Below, piece by piece: positions 31,396 to 43,176 of a DNA stretch of 64,000 bases. The stretch's first letter is position 1; each line of letters starts with the position of its first letter. The position numbers and the translations under genes are program-made. A model generated the notes under the pieces. That model ran no database searches. It had not been told where the DNA came from and saw nothing but the letters and a program-made list of their open reading frames with translations. Location of the stretch: assembly GCF_000226095.1 (NCBI RefSeq), contig NC_016472.1, positions 5,828,001 through 5,892,000 on the forward strand, written 5' to 3'. Source of the DNA: Thermothelomyces thermophilus ATCC 42464. Lineage: Eukaryota; Ascomycota; Sordariomycetes; Sordariales; Chaetomiaceae.

Positions 31396-33937
31396 TCAAT
31401 ACGCATGTGTATGTCTGTACTAGGGCGCACTGCGGGGCTTGTTAGAATCGTGCGGTGTTGATAGATCGAGGGCACGGACTGGGGAGTACGGAACACATAA
31501 TTACGTCGGGTAATTAACCGATGGTACTGATAGGCGACACGTCCAGTTATGATATCAAGTTACCTGCCAGGTCCTACTGGTATGGTTCGGCCTCTATCGC
31601 TTTTTTCCTCAAGATCCCCCCTCCAAGAGACTACTCGGTAGGTAGGGAGAATTTTGACCCCGGCGGTCCGGAACCAAGCCGTCGCGGCGGAAATCCGCTG
31701 CGGGTTGACCCTGTCATTCATGTTTCTTTGCTCCTCCCCCTCTTGGCCGCTTTTGCAGCGCCGAGTCCCGCCCCTTTCCACACGGAGTTTGGCCATGAAC
31801 CGATCTCATTCAGCTCCTCCAAGCAGCGCCGGCAAGCCGAGACGGGACAAGTGTGCCGAAGAGTTCAGTTTTTAAGACATGCAAAGGAAACGAAAGGGAA
31901 AAAAAGAGAGACTTGTGCGGAGTTCCGTCGCGGTGGCAGGTTACCCACCAATTTTCGAGGCACCATCGTGAAGCCCAAGGTTCATGGAATGTGGAACCTC
32001 CCCGACCGTTTCATCTGCTGCCGCTCTTTCGGGTAGAAACCTGTGGCTCAGCCCAGCACGACTGAATAACTCTAAAACGCATGCTTTATACGGGCGGTCA
32101 GGGCAACCCTGACCAACACTAACAACGTTCCGTTCGGTGGCCAACTCATTTGGATCTTACATACGTGAACATGGTCGGCCGAAAAGAGATAATTAGGGGG
32201 AGAGAGAGGGAAGAGGAAAGAAGACCTAAGTGTCAAAAGATGTGGCACATTGGCGCATGCGACAGATTGTGTAACCAACTTGTTTCAATTTCCGGAGCTC
32301 ACTCCAAATGTTGCAGCGCGGGTGGCTCAGGCCGTCCGCTTTTCGAAATGGGTGTGCCGGGGACGGCGCCGTTGGTGGGGGGGCGCCTGGAAATCATCTC
32401 CGGCGCCGGCACTCGCTCGGCCGCACCCTATTCCGTAGCCGGGCTACGGTGCAAGCACGCAACATCAGATAATTACCTGGTATGGGCGTTGATAAATTTT
32501 AGAGAGTAACAAAGACAAACCGATTTTCATGATCACGGCAGAACAGCAGTTGGGAAGTTAGGTAGATATCCTACGCCGGCGGAGCCGGAGTGAATCTGGC
32601 CGTGCGGCCCTCTGCCCTCCTACTGAAAGGTATATTATGTGTCTTCTCCACTCACGCAATTAGTTTCATGTCCGCGGTCACCCATCGTTTTGATCTAGAG
32701 TGACGGAAGGATAGAACTCACTGCCACTTTTGTTATTGTTATTATTTTAAACAAACAGAGAGGCTCTCCGAAGGCCATGTTCGGACTGTTCTTATGTGGG
32801 ATGGCCGCCGAGGCGATGAAGCCATAGCGCCCTTTACCATACTCCGTACTGACCTATCGTATCATCTGGTCTACTGCCTGTATCGTCTGTACTCCGTAAC
32901 ATATTCTTCCCTGTGGTCAGCACGTTGGTTGCCGACTTCTGTCTCGCCATCTACTTCCAGACGGTCCACGACGACTCGTCTAGGATGAGCGGCCTCCACA
33001 TGCTTCCGATCACTGCGAAAATCGTCTTACCCACCCCGTTCTCAGGTACCATAGGGTCAGTTTCGTCTTCCATCTCCTCCTGACCTTCTTCCCTCCCCAT
33101 CCTCCTTCCCTCAACAATGCTACTTAGGTCCCGAGAAATGCAGTCAAGATGCTTGGCTACTGTCTCTAACAGGTTGCCGCTGGTGGCGCATCATCCGCTA
33201 TTGGTTACGGCTCCTATCCCCCTCTAGTCCAATCACGACGGTGGCGGATTGGATTGGATTGGATACAAGTGTTGTACACTATGGCGTTGGAGGCGGGGTG
33301 CATTGCTGCGGGGGCAATCATATGTCACGGCGGCAATGCCGAACATGGGGTATGAGATGAAGTTACGAATAACTTTACGGAGTACGGAGGTAGTGTATAA
33401 TAGAATTTGTTCCACCCAACGTGCGACCCAAAAATGACAGCGATCTAACTTTAAACAACGAGAAACACTTTCTGTGATGGGTTTAGGTCGTTGTCTCCTG
33501 AGGCTTGTCCCACCAGGCTCGTGTGATAATTATTTAGTAGCCTAAGGTAGCCGAGATAGTGATACGCTTGCGCGACATTTCACTCTCAACTGGCCCATCG
33601 GTTCCATTTTACGGAATTGACCATCTAGCCTATCGGGCGTGGGATCAGCAGATGCTTGTGGTTTTGTTTCCCTTCGCTAGTGCAGGGATTGCCAACCAGG
33701 GACAGAGCCGCTCTGCATCAGGAGATTGTTGCCTCTGGTCATGAGTCATTAATTGCGGAGCAGCAAACTGGCTACTTAACGACTTTATTCATTTTCCCTG
33801 TGTGGATTCGGTTGATAAATATCAACGCCTAGTGCAGACTAGCGTAACTCTCGAGAAAACAGCCTGGAGAAAATGGTTCCCGAATTTTCCATCCCAGAGG
33901 AACAAAATGCCAAGAGACTCAGCCACATATCCCAGAA
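31396..33937. other. Intergenic region, 2.5 kb
   Basis: No gene is supported. Open frames are short and motif-free. It includes TAATTA patches at about 31500 and 32470 and three tandem ATTGG units near 33247 (CCAAT on the other strand). Confidence 0.45.
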
Positions 33938-34008
33938 GCGTCAGTGGTTTAGTGGTAAAATCCATCGTTGCCATCGATGGGCCCCGCGTTCGATTCGCGG
34001 CTGACGCA
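33938..34008 (+). tRNA. tRNA-Gly (anticodon GCC)
   Basis: A 71-nt cloverleaf without intron. The acceptor stem GCGTCAG pairs with CTGACGC at 34001-34007, with A at 34008 as discriminator. The D-arm box is TGGTTTAGTGG, the anticodon arm CATCG-TTGCCAT-CGATG has GCC at 33970-33972, and the T-arm is CCGCG-TTCGATT-CGCGG. A and B boxes for RNA polymerase III are present, and T-runs follow from about 34052. It decodes GGC/GGU. Confidence 0.97.
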
Positions 34009-34176
34009 CTGCTCTGCACTGTACCCAAGGCCTCTCCAAGGTTATGAACTTTTGCTCTTTTGGTCGCATTTGCGACTTTTCCGACTTATACTTTTACATT
34101 CCGTTCGTCATCACCGACATGATATCCGTCCGGTTTATATCAGTACACTAAGCAGCCCTTTTTTTTTTTTTTTCTC

Positions 34177-34925
34177 TCACGGCCTCCTCTTCTCGGAGGC
34201 CACCTCGGCGGCCGAGGCAGGAATGGACTCCTCGGCGCCGGGGCCCTTGCCGCGGATGCCGCGCTCGACGCCCTCGGGCAAGTCGGCGCCGAGGGCGCGG
34301 ACGCGGCCCTCGACCGTCTCGTCCGAGGTGGACGCCGTGGCGCCGACGCCCTCGAGCCCGCTGCGCTCGCCCTTGCGCTTGCCGACGCCGTGGGCCCCGT
34401 GCGCCTCGCGCGAGTTCTCGCCCTCCATCGGCCGCGCGAACGTCGACGCGCTGTGCACCTCGCCGCTCGTCGCGCCCGGCATGTCGAGCGGCCCCGTGCG
34501 CCCGCCCGTCTCCGCCGACGCGTTCGGGTTGAGCGCCTGCCCGGGCGTCTCGTGGACAGGGTTCGGCTGGTAGCTGTGCTGCTTGGGCGCCGTGCCCGGC
34601 GCGTGTGTCTCGGCTCGGAACTCGGGCACCGCCTCATTACCGACCTGCTGTCCCAATTGGTGCTGCGTTACGGAGGCGGGTGTCAGCAGGAAGATTCTTT
34701 ACAAAAGTCGGGATGTGGAACCTGGGGAAACGGTGGTGCTTACCCCTGAGGTCGTCATTGGCTTTGCCGGCGGGACACTGGAATGGAACTCTGAAGAGAC
34801 GAGGAACAGGTCAGCCCGCCCCGGAATCAGGCATGTCGATGAAATTCCCGGAATTCAGCGATGAGAAGCTGAGTAATGTTGTACGTACGGTCCTGGTTTC
34901 CGACGGGGTTCGGGTTGGCGGACAT
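34177..34925 (-). CDS. Conserved fungal hydrophilic protein, 189 aa
   Basis: Three exons on the minus strand: 34925-34889 (37 nt), 34790-34744 (47 nt) and 34662-34177. Donors are GTACGT and GTAAGC; acceptors are CTTCAG and ACGCAG. They join in frame to 189 aa starting MSANPNPVGNQ. The protein is disordered and rich in Gly, Pro, Glu and Thr, with ETHAPGTAP, ETPGQALNPNA, KGERSGLEGVGA and ADLPEGVERGIRGKGPGAE. I recognise this pattern from uncharacterised proteins present in many Sordariomycetes; no function is established that I know of. No membrane span or signal peptide. The two tiny first exons are easy to miss in automatic annotation. Confidence 0.82.
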
Positions 34926-36864
34926 GGTGACAATGTGGCTTTTTTGAGGCGAGTCTGCAAAGATGATTTGTTGTAGTTCGGTCGAGTGATTTCTTTTAAT
35001 TGAATCGTTGAATGACTGTATCTTTGATGGTGCGGTTGATGAGTATTTGAATTGCTATCGACTTTCATTTGGGAGTGTCCCAGCTCCAGCTTTAACATAC
35101 ATGGCCGGCCATCTGTTGCGCCTCTCCATGATGTCAGGTCAATCGCCTCGCAGATGGTGCTGCGTCATTCGACTTGCTCTACGCGGTGAAACAGCACAGC
35201 GGGCAACATCTTCCCTAACCATCAGGGATTAACAATTTATGGAGTACTAAGACGGCGTATCCCAGACGTGGCGCATTTCAGTCTTGTCAGGTGCCCGGTA
35301 AAACTCCAAGTCCGGGTACCGGGACGTAGGAGGACGAGAAAGCAACTCGATCAGCACTTCGTGTTTGTAAGGATAGTTGAAGTACCAAACGATTCATCAA
35401 GCCATGAAGGGTTCTCTGCAGCCGCATCCTTCGCCGCTTTTGTCTCAGGGGCGCTGCATTGTCTCGCCCTAGCAAACGCGGGATTGAGGGGCTTCGGTAC
35501 TTTGGTAACTGAGTGTGGGCGCCGGCGTAGGCATTTCCAACAAATCCACAACGCTTCAATGGAGACACTCAACGAAGGATAGAGCGATCACGAGCCGCTA
35601 CCCGCAGGATCTGCATGAGGTATGTTGACTGCTTCAAGCTCGGGGAATGTTGACAAGTACGGTCCTCCGTAGTTAGAGATGTTCATTCAGATGCACCGTT
35701 GCTCCTGCCAACGGGATGATGTAATGCGGCGGGGTAGCGGCCCTGACCGTACCTGTCTGCAAGTGGTGCTGGAATTACCTTAGGTACTTGGTGCTTCGGG
35801 TGGCTACTTCGTAAACAAGGTCGACATCTGGAAGGCGAAATAGCATATTCCCGATTTCATGGAGCTTTTTTGTGGTTTTTCTTTTTGGTGTTTTTCGCAG
35901 CGACGAACAAGGTACATACACTACGGGGTACACTCGAAGGCGGCGGATCGATGGTCCCTCGCCGTGTGAGCCCAAGTCCCTGGGTATCAGACCATGCCGA
36001 TGTGGTTGGCGGGGCACTGGCTGGCACACCCTCCGTGGCTGACGCTGCAAAGCGCTGTTCGCTGCCCAGCAACAACCAAACTGGCCCACACCTTGAGTCG
36101 GGAAGGCACTGGTCGTTCTCGGGAGTTCCCCTTCAGCCGTTGCATCTGCCACTACGGAGTAGTGTGGTTAACCTGCTGCCAACCACACTTGCAGCCACAT
36201 GGACTTTGTGGACCCCGTTGCATGTTGCGGCTTCGATCCAAGCCCGAATCTGGTCTGCAGCCCGCCAAGTTTGTCGGTTGCTGAGACACCCGAGAGAAAC
36301 AGTTTCCATCTCGGCTCTGGGAGTTGCACAAAGCTCTCCCCCTGAAACATCACACTTCCCGTTTGCGTCGCGTGGATAGTCGTATGTTCAGGAACTTTAC
36401 ATTCTTCCGTCCGCCCGACCCTGAGATTCTGAGCGCCCTGCTTTTTTTATACCATTTATTCGAAATCCTGCGACAATTCCCCTTGCACTAAACTTATTAG
36501 CGAACGTGGGGCCCAAACAAGGCAACGACCGGGGCGCAGCGCCCCAAATACGAACAAAGCCTTTGGAGGGTCACCCCGGGCACTTCGATGCGAAATCGTC
36601 CAAGCCACGTAATTCGCACACGACACTTGTTCCACCTCGGTCTGTTTCCATTGAGCCCGCCAACATACCCAAAATTTCGGCTCGCTCCTGCGCTCTTGGG
36701 GTGAGCACGAGGGTCGATTAACGTGCTGATTCCTGGGCACAGGGTCTTGGATCACCCCGGAAGGTGCTCGACATTGCACGAATTGCGATTCGCGGTGGAG
36801 TCAAGGGGAATTGGCGGGGGCCAAGACCGAGCCTATGCTGCGCCCGTCTCATCAACCGTGAGCA
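34926..36864. other. Intergenic region, 1.9 kb
   Basis: This lies between divergent genes (minus to the left, GH17 gene to the right). Open frames here (for example 35268-35582 and 35775-36152) carry no motif. Nothing else stands out. Confidence 0.45.
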
Positions 36865-39171
36865 ATGGCGCAGCCACGATACTATTCAGACGACGAGATG
36901 GCCGCGAGCCAACCTCTTGGCGGGCCGGGCCCGACTCCTCCGCGCCATCGCCAGTTTCAACAATCGTACTACGAGTACTACCAAGACGCGCACGACCGCC
37001 CGCCGTCGCAGTACCAGCCCAGGCCACAAGCAGATCCGTCCTTCGACAGGCTTCGCTCCCAGAGACGCTACAACCAAGAAGCCGCAAACGGCGGGCGAGG
37101 AGGGACAGGCCAATACGCCGCGGCCGGCACAACACTACCGAGCGAATACAGCGGCCACGGCCACCCGGCATCCCCACCTCGGGCATCTCCACAACGCGGT
37201 ACAGAGAGACGTTCCTGGGGACAAGCCACCTCGTATCCGCCACAGGCCCAACGCCCTTCTCCCCAGAGCACAATCGCACCAGGAGCCGACAATTTCAGCA
37301 ACGCTGCCGCCGGAGGCATGGCTGGTATCGCCCTGACAGGCGCAGAACAGAACGCAGGAGAGAGCGGCCTCGACGCCATTCACGGTCAACAACAACAACA
37401 ACAACAACCACCACCACCACCACCTCATCAACAACAACCATACCACCAGTACGGAAACGGACGCGGAGACGGCTACGGAGAAAGGGGCATGCTCTCCCCC
37501 GGCAGCAACTACCCGGGAGACAGAAATTCACACGCGAGCTTGCAAGGGCTCGCCGCCGCGCCCCTCGGGTCGGGATACTCCACTCCGGGCTCGCGAACCT
37601 CGTCTAGGATCGGGGTCGACATCTACACGGACGATCCTTACCAGAATTACTCGCGGCACCAAGACTCGGACCTGGGGGTCGTCAACCCGCACGACATCAT
37701 CGACGACGGCGACGACGGTCTCGAATACGGACGGTCCGCCGCGCGGACCAGCATGCTCAGCATCGGATCCAAACGTGACAGCCACGGTGCCGCTGCCGTG
37801 GGCGGCGCAGGCACCGGCGGTGTCCTCGGAGGGTTGGTCGGCCGGAACGGGAGCGGCAGCGTGAGCAACCAATACGCGCCCGTCAGCACGGCGGCGCCCG
37901 GCGACGCTGCTTCGGGCGGGTCGGGCGGCGGAGGAGGGATATACACCGCCGCCGCCGTCGGTGCGGCTGCCGGCGGCGAGAAGGCGGCGTTGCACAGCGC
38001 CGTCTCCAAGGGCAGCGGCCGGGGCAGGAAGTGGAAGTTCGCCATCCTGATCGCCCTCGCCGTCGCTATCGTCGCCGGCGTCGTCCTGGGCATCTTGTTC
38101 GGCGTCGTGCTGAGGGACGACCACAAGGGCGGCAGCAAGAGCGGCGCCGGCTCGGACGACAGTACGTCGACCGCCGATGGCGACACCAAGGCGAACGGCG
38201 ACCTCGACGCCGACTCGTCCGAGATCCAGGCGCTCATGAACAACCCGGACCTCCGCAAGGTCTTCCCGGGCATGGACTACACGCCGCTCAACACGCAGTA
38301 CCCCGACTGCCTCACGAACCCGCCGTCGCAGAACAACGTGACGCGCGACATGGCGGTCCTCTCGCAGCTGACCAACGTCGTCCGGCTCTACGGCACCGAC
38401 TGCAACCAGACCGAAATGGTGATCCACGCGGTCAACCAGCTCAAGCTCCAGGACGAGGTCAAGATCTGGCTGGGCGTGTGGCAGGACAAGAACGAGACGA
38501 CCAACGCGCGGCAGCTGAGGCAGATGTGGAACATACTGGACAAGTACGGCACCAGCTACTTCAAGGGCATCATCGTGGCCAACGAGATCCTCTTCCGGCA
38601 GGAGATGACCATCACGCAGCTGGGCAGCCTGCTGGAGGAGGTGCGGCACAACCTGACGGAGCGCAAGATGTCGCTGCCCGTGGCGACGAGCGACCTGGGC
38701 GACAACTGGACGGCCGGGCTCGCGGCGCAGAGCGACGCCATCATGGCCAACATCCACCCCTTCTTCTCGGGCACCAAGGTGACCGAGGCGGCCGACTGGA
38801 CCATGTACTTCTGGGGCAACAAGACGAGCGGGTTCCTCAAGAAGGACGAGAGCATGAACATCATCGCCGAGACGGGCTGGCCGTCGAGCGGCGGCACCAA
38901 CTGCGGCAGCGACTACGTGACCGAATGCCCGGACGGCGCCGTCGCCGGCATCGACGAGATGAACCGCTTCCTCGAGGACTGGGTCTGCCGCGCGCTCGAG
39001 GACGGGACCGAGTACTTCTGGTTCGAGGCCTTCGACGAGCCCTGGAAGATTCGCTTCAACGAGCCCGGCAAGGAGTGGGAGGACAAGTGGGGCCTCCTCA
39101 CGGTCGACCGGAAGCTCAAGGACGGCCTCAAGATCCCGGACTGCGGGGGGAAGCGGGTGTCGTCGTCGTAG
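36865..39171 (+). CDS. GH17 glucan 1,3-beta-glucosidase, type II membrane protein (BtgC-like)
   Basis: Single exon, 768 aa. Residues 1-390 are a disordered cytosolic region rich in Gln, Pro, Ser and Gly (poly-Gln/Pro at about 174-190). A single membrane anchor, FAILIALAVAIVAGVVLGIL, lies at about 392-414. The rest is the extracellular GH17 domain: VFPGMDYTPLNTQYPDC, VVRLYGTDCNQ, the acid/base Glu in VANEIL (about E574) and the nucleophile in AETGWPSSG (about E669), ending with FWFEAFDEPWK. N-glycosylation sequons occur at NVT, NQT, NET, NLT, NWT and NKT. Family knowledge: BtgC-type enzymes cleave or remodel beta-1,3-glucan in the fungal wall. All catalytic elements look intact. Confidence 0.93.
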   Translation: MAQPRYYSDDEMAASQPLGGPGPTPPRHRQFQQSYYEYYQDAHDRPPSQYQPRPQADPSFDRLRSQRRYNQEAANGGRGGTGQYAAAGTTLPSEYSGHGHPASPPRASPQRGTERRSWGQATSYPPQAQRPSPQSTIAPGADNFSNAAAGGMAGIALTGAEQNAGESGLDAIHGQQQQQQQPPPPPPHQQQPYHQYGNGRGDGYGERGMLSPGSNYPGDRNSHASLQGLAAAPLGSGYSTPGSRTSSRIGVDIYTDDPYQNYSRHQDSDLGVVNPHDIIDDGDDGLEYGRSAARTSMLSIGSKRDSHGAAAVGGAGTGGVLGGLVGRNGSGSVSNQYAPVSTAAPGDAASGGSGGGGGIYTAAAVGAAAGGEKAALHSAVSKGSGRGRKWKFAILIALAVAIVAGVVLGILFGVVLRDDHKGGSKSGAGSDDSTSTADGDTKANGDLDADSSEIQALMNNPDLRKVFPGMDYTPLNTQYPDCLTNPPSQNNVTRDMAVLSQLTNVVRLYGTDCNQTEMVIHAVNQLKLQDEVKIWLGVWQDKNETTNARQLRQMWNILDKYGTSYFKGIIVANEILFRQEMTITQLGSLLEEVRHNLTERKMSLPVATSDLGDNWTAGLAAQSDAIMANIHPFFSGTKVTEAADWTMYFWGNKTSGFLKKDESMNIIAETGWPSSGGTNCGSDYVTECPDGAVAGIDEMNRFLEDWVCRALEDGTEYFWFEAFDEPWKIRFNEPGKEWEDKWGLLTVDRKLKDGLKIPDCGGKRVSSS

Positions 39172-41406
39172 CAAATAACCTTTTTTTTTGGTCGAGTTGT
39201 TTTTTTTTTCTCTGTTTCTATTTCCTTTTCTCCCTGTCTACTTCTTGGGTACTCTCGAAGTCTTGTCGCCTTGTTGCATCATGTTGTAGTTCCGTCAGGG
39301 ATGCGGATACCCTACCCTGTCTTTGTTTTAATCGTTGCTTAGGGGATGTTGTTTGTATGTACGTATTGATCTTCTAGAAGAGGAGGGGGAGGGCGCCGTA
39401 GGGTTCTCGCTGGGCGTAACTTCATGGCGGACGAGTCATAGGTACGTGTACCGAGTTGGCGTCTCTTTTATTTCTGGGGGAAGGGTTTAAGCCCGGCGTT
39501 ATACAGGTACTGTCCAAGAGTATTATTGGTTTTTCCGTCTCTCTCGTTCGCGCAGTCCCTCCGATATGGCATTGATGCTTTCTGGACTCTTGACCAGACA
39601 GCCGAGGAACTTTTGGACGTCTGGATTCGGGTCTTTTGAGATAGGTCAGAGACCGTCACGGGGCCAGCAACGAACCTCACTTGCGCTTCGTTCTCTTTTG
39701 CCCAGTCACCCCCAATCTTGTCTCGACTGCCTCCCCCCCCACGACGCGAGCCTCGTCACACATGAAGCTGTTGTCTTCCAATGGCACACGATTCTTTGAT
39801 TGCTTACCACATTTAGGTCAGCGGATATGCCGGCTGATCATGGTTTCTACAACTCAGCTATCGTGCGTCCTCTCCCCTTTTTTGCCCAGCTCACTCGGGA
39901 CTGCGCGAGTCTCCTCGGACTTGTCTTTACCCGGGGGGTCTTTTCTACCACCCCCCTCACCCCTCCTTCCCTTTCTCGGCAAAAACAGGACCCAGAAAGA
40001 GAAGAGCCAGGGCCCAGAGTGTGGGGGAAAGAAACCCAACTAGTATACACTAGCCAACCAAGGTTCGGGTGCAGGAACCGTGGTTGGGGATGGGCAGGCA
40101 CGTCGAGCCCCATTCGACCACAATGGGAACCAGCCACCCAAAGCAGCAGCAGCAGCAGCAACCACACAGCACTTTGTCGGCTGTCGGCGTGGTCATGTGG
40201 GCCCCCACCCACCCCGGGGGCGTCTTCCCGACGTTGCTTACACTAGTGTACACGAACCCGACAGCAGTACTCCGTACATGGACACTAAGAAGGATTTAGT
40301 CTAACGAACTAATCCGTATGAAGTACACTCTTTGTATGTAACCCACTTGAATACGAAACCTGTCTGCGGTAAGCACGATCATTCGAATGCGGAGCCCATC
40401 CCCCCTCTTCACCCGGCGCCTGCTTCGGGCCTCGAAGCAACATCTCTACACGTCGTAGAGATCAAAGTCAGGTAACTTTTTTTTTTTTTTTTTTTTTTTG
40501 CATTGGTTTCTGTTACAAGTCGAGAGTGGGGGGAGGCAAGGGGGTGGGGTGGGAGGGATGAGAGGGTGGTTTCCGACGGACCGGGGTGTCGGGCTAGTTG
40601 GCGAGCGAACGGGCGGCCGTTCATGGCGGCGCATGTGCCAATCTGTTGGCGGCGGCATCTTGCAGACCCTTGATTCAGATGCCCCGGGGAGAGGGGGAGA
40701 GGGCGCTGCTTGCTTGTCTGCTGATGAGCCTGCCATGCATGCATGGGAACATGCACCTAACCATGCAGCAGTGGTCTGGAATGCAGCGCAATTGTCCGTG
40801 CTGCCCGAACGAGCCTGAAGCAAGGGGGGGATTGGGGGCGCTGGGGTATGGGCCGCGCCAAGAGCCCAACCGCAGGCTGGGCGCGCCTGTCGCGTGCGGG
40901 GGCCCGGGGGGGTGCTGGTAAGTTGGTGTGAGGGAGTTGGTGGTAGTGGTGGTAGTGGTGGTAATGGCGGAAGCAGATGATGGATGGTCGGCTCGGGCGC
41001 GGCGCTGATGCTCGCTAACTGACTAGAGTAAGTCTCCCGTCCCTCATCCCTCTTCTCTTTCCCCACTAGCGTAGTTGTACGGTATTTGGTGTAGTGTAGG
41101 CCCAGCATAATTTTAGTGTTGTATATACACCCGACTACAGTACAAACTAACGTTAATTAGTTATTTCTTGGAAACCCGGCGCGCTGGGGAGCATGGGGTT
41201 CTCGGCTATCTGTCGTCCAACTTCGGAGCGAACCGGATTCCCGTTCCCCCCGCCGCCCATGTGCGTCTGACCACGGGCTCGGGCGCTCGGCTGAGGAGAG
41301 ATTCGCGATCCCTTACTGCGGAGGAGGGGGCGCAGCGTCAGCAGCGTCAGCAGCGTCAGCAGCATCAGCATCAGCATCAGCATCAGTATCGTCGGGCCGA
41401 CGCGGG
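39172..41406. other. Intergenic region, 2.2 kb
   Basis: No gene is supported. It has a 3' T-rich region after the glucanase, CAG units near 40142, a T run of about 22 at 40478-40499, and a G-rich stretch at 40510-40920. A CAGCGT/CATCAG tandem repeat (41333-41386) ends 20 bp before the amidoligase ATG. Confidence 0.45.
41333..41386 (+). repeat. Hexanucleotide tandem repeat
   Basis: About three CAGCGT-type units are followed by four CATCAG units. It lies in the presumed 5' leader of the amidoligase-like gene and could vary in length. Confidence 0.8.
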
Positions 41407-43176
41407 ATGATAGCGTCAGGGAGCACCAACAGCGGCGTCTCGGGGCGCCGGCCGCCGCCCGTCCTCTTCCTGCTCGGGCTCAAGCTGGCCGGGTTATGGG
41501 CCCTTCCGCTGCTCGTCCGCGCGATCGTCCGAAGACTCTCGGCGCGGAGGATGGCGCCCTTCGTGCTCGACGATGATCGGCAGAGCCGAGAGACAACCAA
41601 GACCGCCCCGGCCAATCCCGGCTGCCGGAAAGCCGACGTGGCGGAGCTGACGGTGACGGCGACAGCAGAGGCGACAACGACGACGACGACGACGGATTTG
41701 CCGCCAGCTGCACCACCACGACCACTACTACCACCACCATTATTACCGCCAGCCGCAGCAGTAGCAGCAGCAACAGCAGCAACAGCGCCAACGCGAGTGG
41801 AAGCACAAGCACAAGCTCCAGCGCCAGCGCCAGGTTCGGTATCAGCACCAGCACCAGCACCGGAAGCAGCAGGGGCGGCCATCCAGGCGGCCGAGGTCGA
41901 CAATGCCTGGGACATCTCGGTGGCTCTCGAGTGGAAGCTGTTGTTTCCGCTGCTGGTGCCGGGGACGGGGGACCCGGAGCCCGGGGACGGGCGGCCGGTG
42001 GTGGAGGCGCGATGCGGCGGCGCGGCGGACGAGCCGGGGTGTCTCGAGCAGGCGCACGACTGCGTGGCGCAGACGATCCGCGAGGCGGGCGAGGAGGCGG
42101 CGACGCTGCACTCGCTGCGGCGGCGGGGCGTCGAGGAGAAGGAGCTCTGGGCTTCCGGGTGGGTGGTCAAGAAGGCCAACTCGGCGGTGCCGCTGGAGGG
42201 CGAGAGGGCGCGGGGGCGCGGCCGGTACGTCTGGGTCCCCGTCGAGATCTGCTCGCCCCGGATGCGCCTCGCCGACCCGGCCACGCGCGCCCGCATGCGC
42301 ACCGTCCTGGCCGCCCTCGCCTCGCGCCACCGCCTCGCCGCCAACTGCTCCTGCGAGGTCCACGTCCACCTCGGCCGCATGGACGGCCGCCCCTGGTCCC
42401 TGCCCACCCTCCAGCGGCTCGGCTCGCTCCTCTGGGCCGCCGAGCCGACCCTGCGCAGCATCCGGGACCCGAGCTCGCCCAATTTTGACAACACGTACAC
42501 CTGGGGGTTCGCCTTGCGCCAGCGCAGCCGGCTTGCCAGGCGGCTAGAAGAAGAGGATGGTGCCGCCACTCAAGAGACGAAGGAGGAGGAGAAGGACTTA
42601 GCGACGGCCGTCACCATCACCATCCCGGACAAGCAGATAGCGGACGCCGTCGTCCGCTGCAGCAGCAGCAGCCCGAGGGCGTCGACGGAGTCGCGGGCCG
42701 CGCGGGCGAGGGAGGTCGCCGCGCTCGCCGAGATCTGGAAGGCGGGCTCGCACCTCGAGCTGGGCCGGCTGCTCTCGGGGCCCGAGAAGATGCACCGGCG
42801 GCTGGGCTTCAACTTTAGCGCCTTCGGGGAGGAGGACGAGCGGGCGCGCCGCAACCCGCGCACGATGGAGTTCCGCATCATGGACGGCTCCGTCGACCCC
42901 GACCTGATCCTCGGCTGGCTCGTCATCTGCGGCACCATCGCCGAGGCCGCCGTCGTCCGGTCCGACCCCCGCTTCGCCGCCGCCCTGGCCGTCGCCTTGC
43001 TGCAGCGGCTGCTACGGCCGGAGAGCGCCCGCCACCTGAGCGCGGAGGACCCGGGCGAGCGGCGCGCGAGAGAGTTTCGCCACCTGATGCGGGCCCTCGC
43101 CGTCCCGGAACGGCACTGGCGCGGCTTCGAGGACAAGATAATGCGGGAGCACGGAGCCCTCGGGGAGCATTCATGA
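41407..43176 (+). CDS. Amidoligase-like protein (PF12224 type), 589 aa
   Basis: Single exon from ATG 41407. The N-terminal 170 residues are variable: a hydrophobic stretch (PPVLFLLGLKLAGLWALPLLV, split by few charges) that could be a membrane anchor, then Ala/Pro/Thr low complexity. The conserved part starts near DISVALEWKLLFPLL, then WVVKKANSAVP, VWVPVEICSPRM, CSCEVHVHLGRMDG and TMEFRIMDGSVDPD. These match the putative amidoligase family, which has a glutamine-synthetase/carboxylate-amine-ligase-like fold; the His and Glu residues in the last three motifs are the expected metal/ATP ligands. Bacterial relatives are predicted to make amide or isopeptide bonds; the fungal substrate is unknown. 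An internal ATG (MAPFVLDDD, 41551) could be the true start without the hydrophobic segment. Confidence 0.8.
   Translation: MIASGSTNSGVSGRRPPPVLFLLGLKLAGLWALPLLVRAIVRRLSARRMAPFVLDDDRQSRETTKTAPANPGCRKADVAELTVTATAEATTTTTTTDLPPAAPPRPLLPPPLLPPAAAVAAATAATAPTRVEAQAQAPAPAPGSVSAPAPAPEAAGAAIQAAEVDNAWDISVALEWKLLFPLLVPGTGDPEPGDGRPVVEARCGGAADEPGCLEQAHDCVAQTIREAGEEAATLHSLRRRGVEEKELWASGWVVKKANSAVPLEGERARGRGRYVWVPVEICSPRMRLADPATRARMRTVLAALASRHRLAANCSCEVHVHLGRMDGRPWSLPTLQRLGSLLWAAEPTLRSIRDPSSPNFDNTYTWGFALRQRSRLARRLEEEDGAATQETKEEEKDLATAVTITIPDKQIADAVVRCSSSSPRASTESRAARAREVAALAEIWKAGSHLELGRLLSGPEKMHRRLGFNFSAFGEEDERARRNPRTMEFRIMDGSVDPDLILGWLVICGTIAEAAVVRSDPRFAAALAVALLQRLLRPESARHLSAEDPGERRAREFRHLMRALAVPERHWRGFEDKIMREHGALGEHS

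Noticed and set aside
34140-34637. 165-codon Arg/Ala-rich frame overlapping the 189-aa protein
   Set aside because: Frame-shifted shadow of the real exon at 34662-34177.
37528-39174. 548-codon open frame antisense to the GH17 gene
   Set aside because: Shadow of a GC-rich coding region; low-complexity Val/Arg/Leu composition and no motif, whereas the sense frame has all GH17 residues.
41168-41410. Upstream frame whose TGA overlaps the amidoligase ATG (ATGA)
   Set aside because: The frame has no ATG of its own (starts only at TTG) and consists largely of tandem repeat, so it is unlikely to be a real upstream ORF.
41313-42569. 418-codon open frame antisense to the amidoligase-like gene
   Set aside because: Same reason: codon-bias shadow, Ser/Arg/Ala-rich, no motif.
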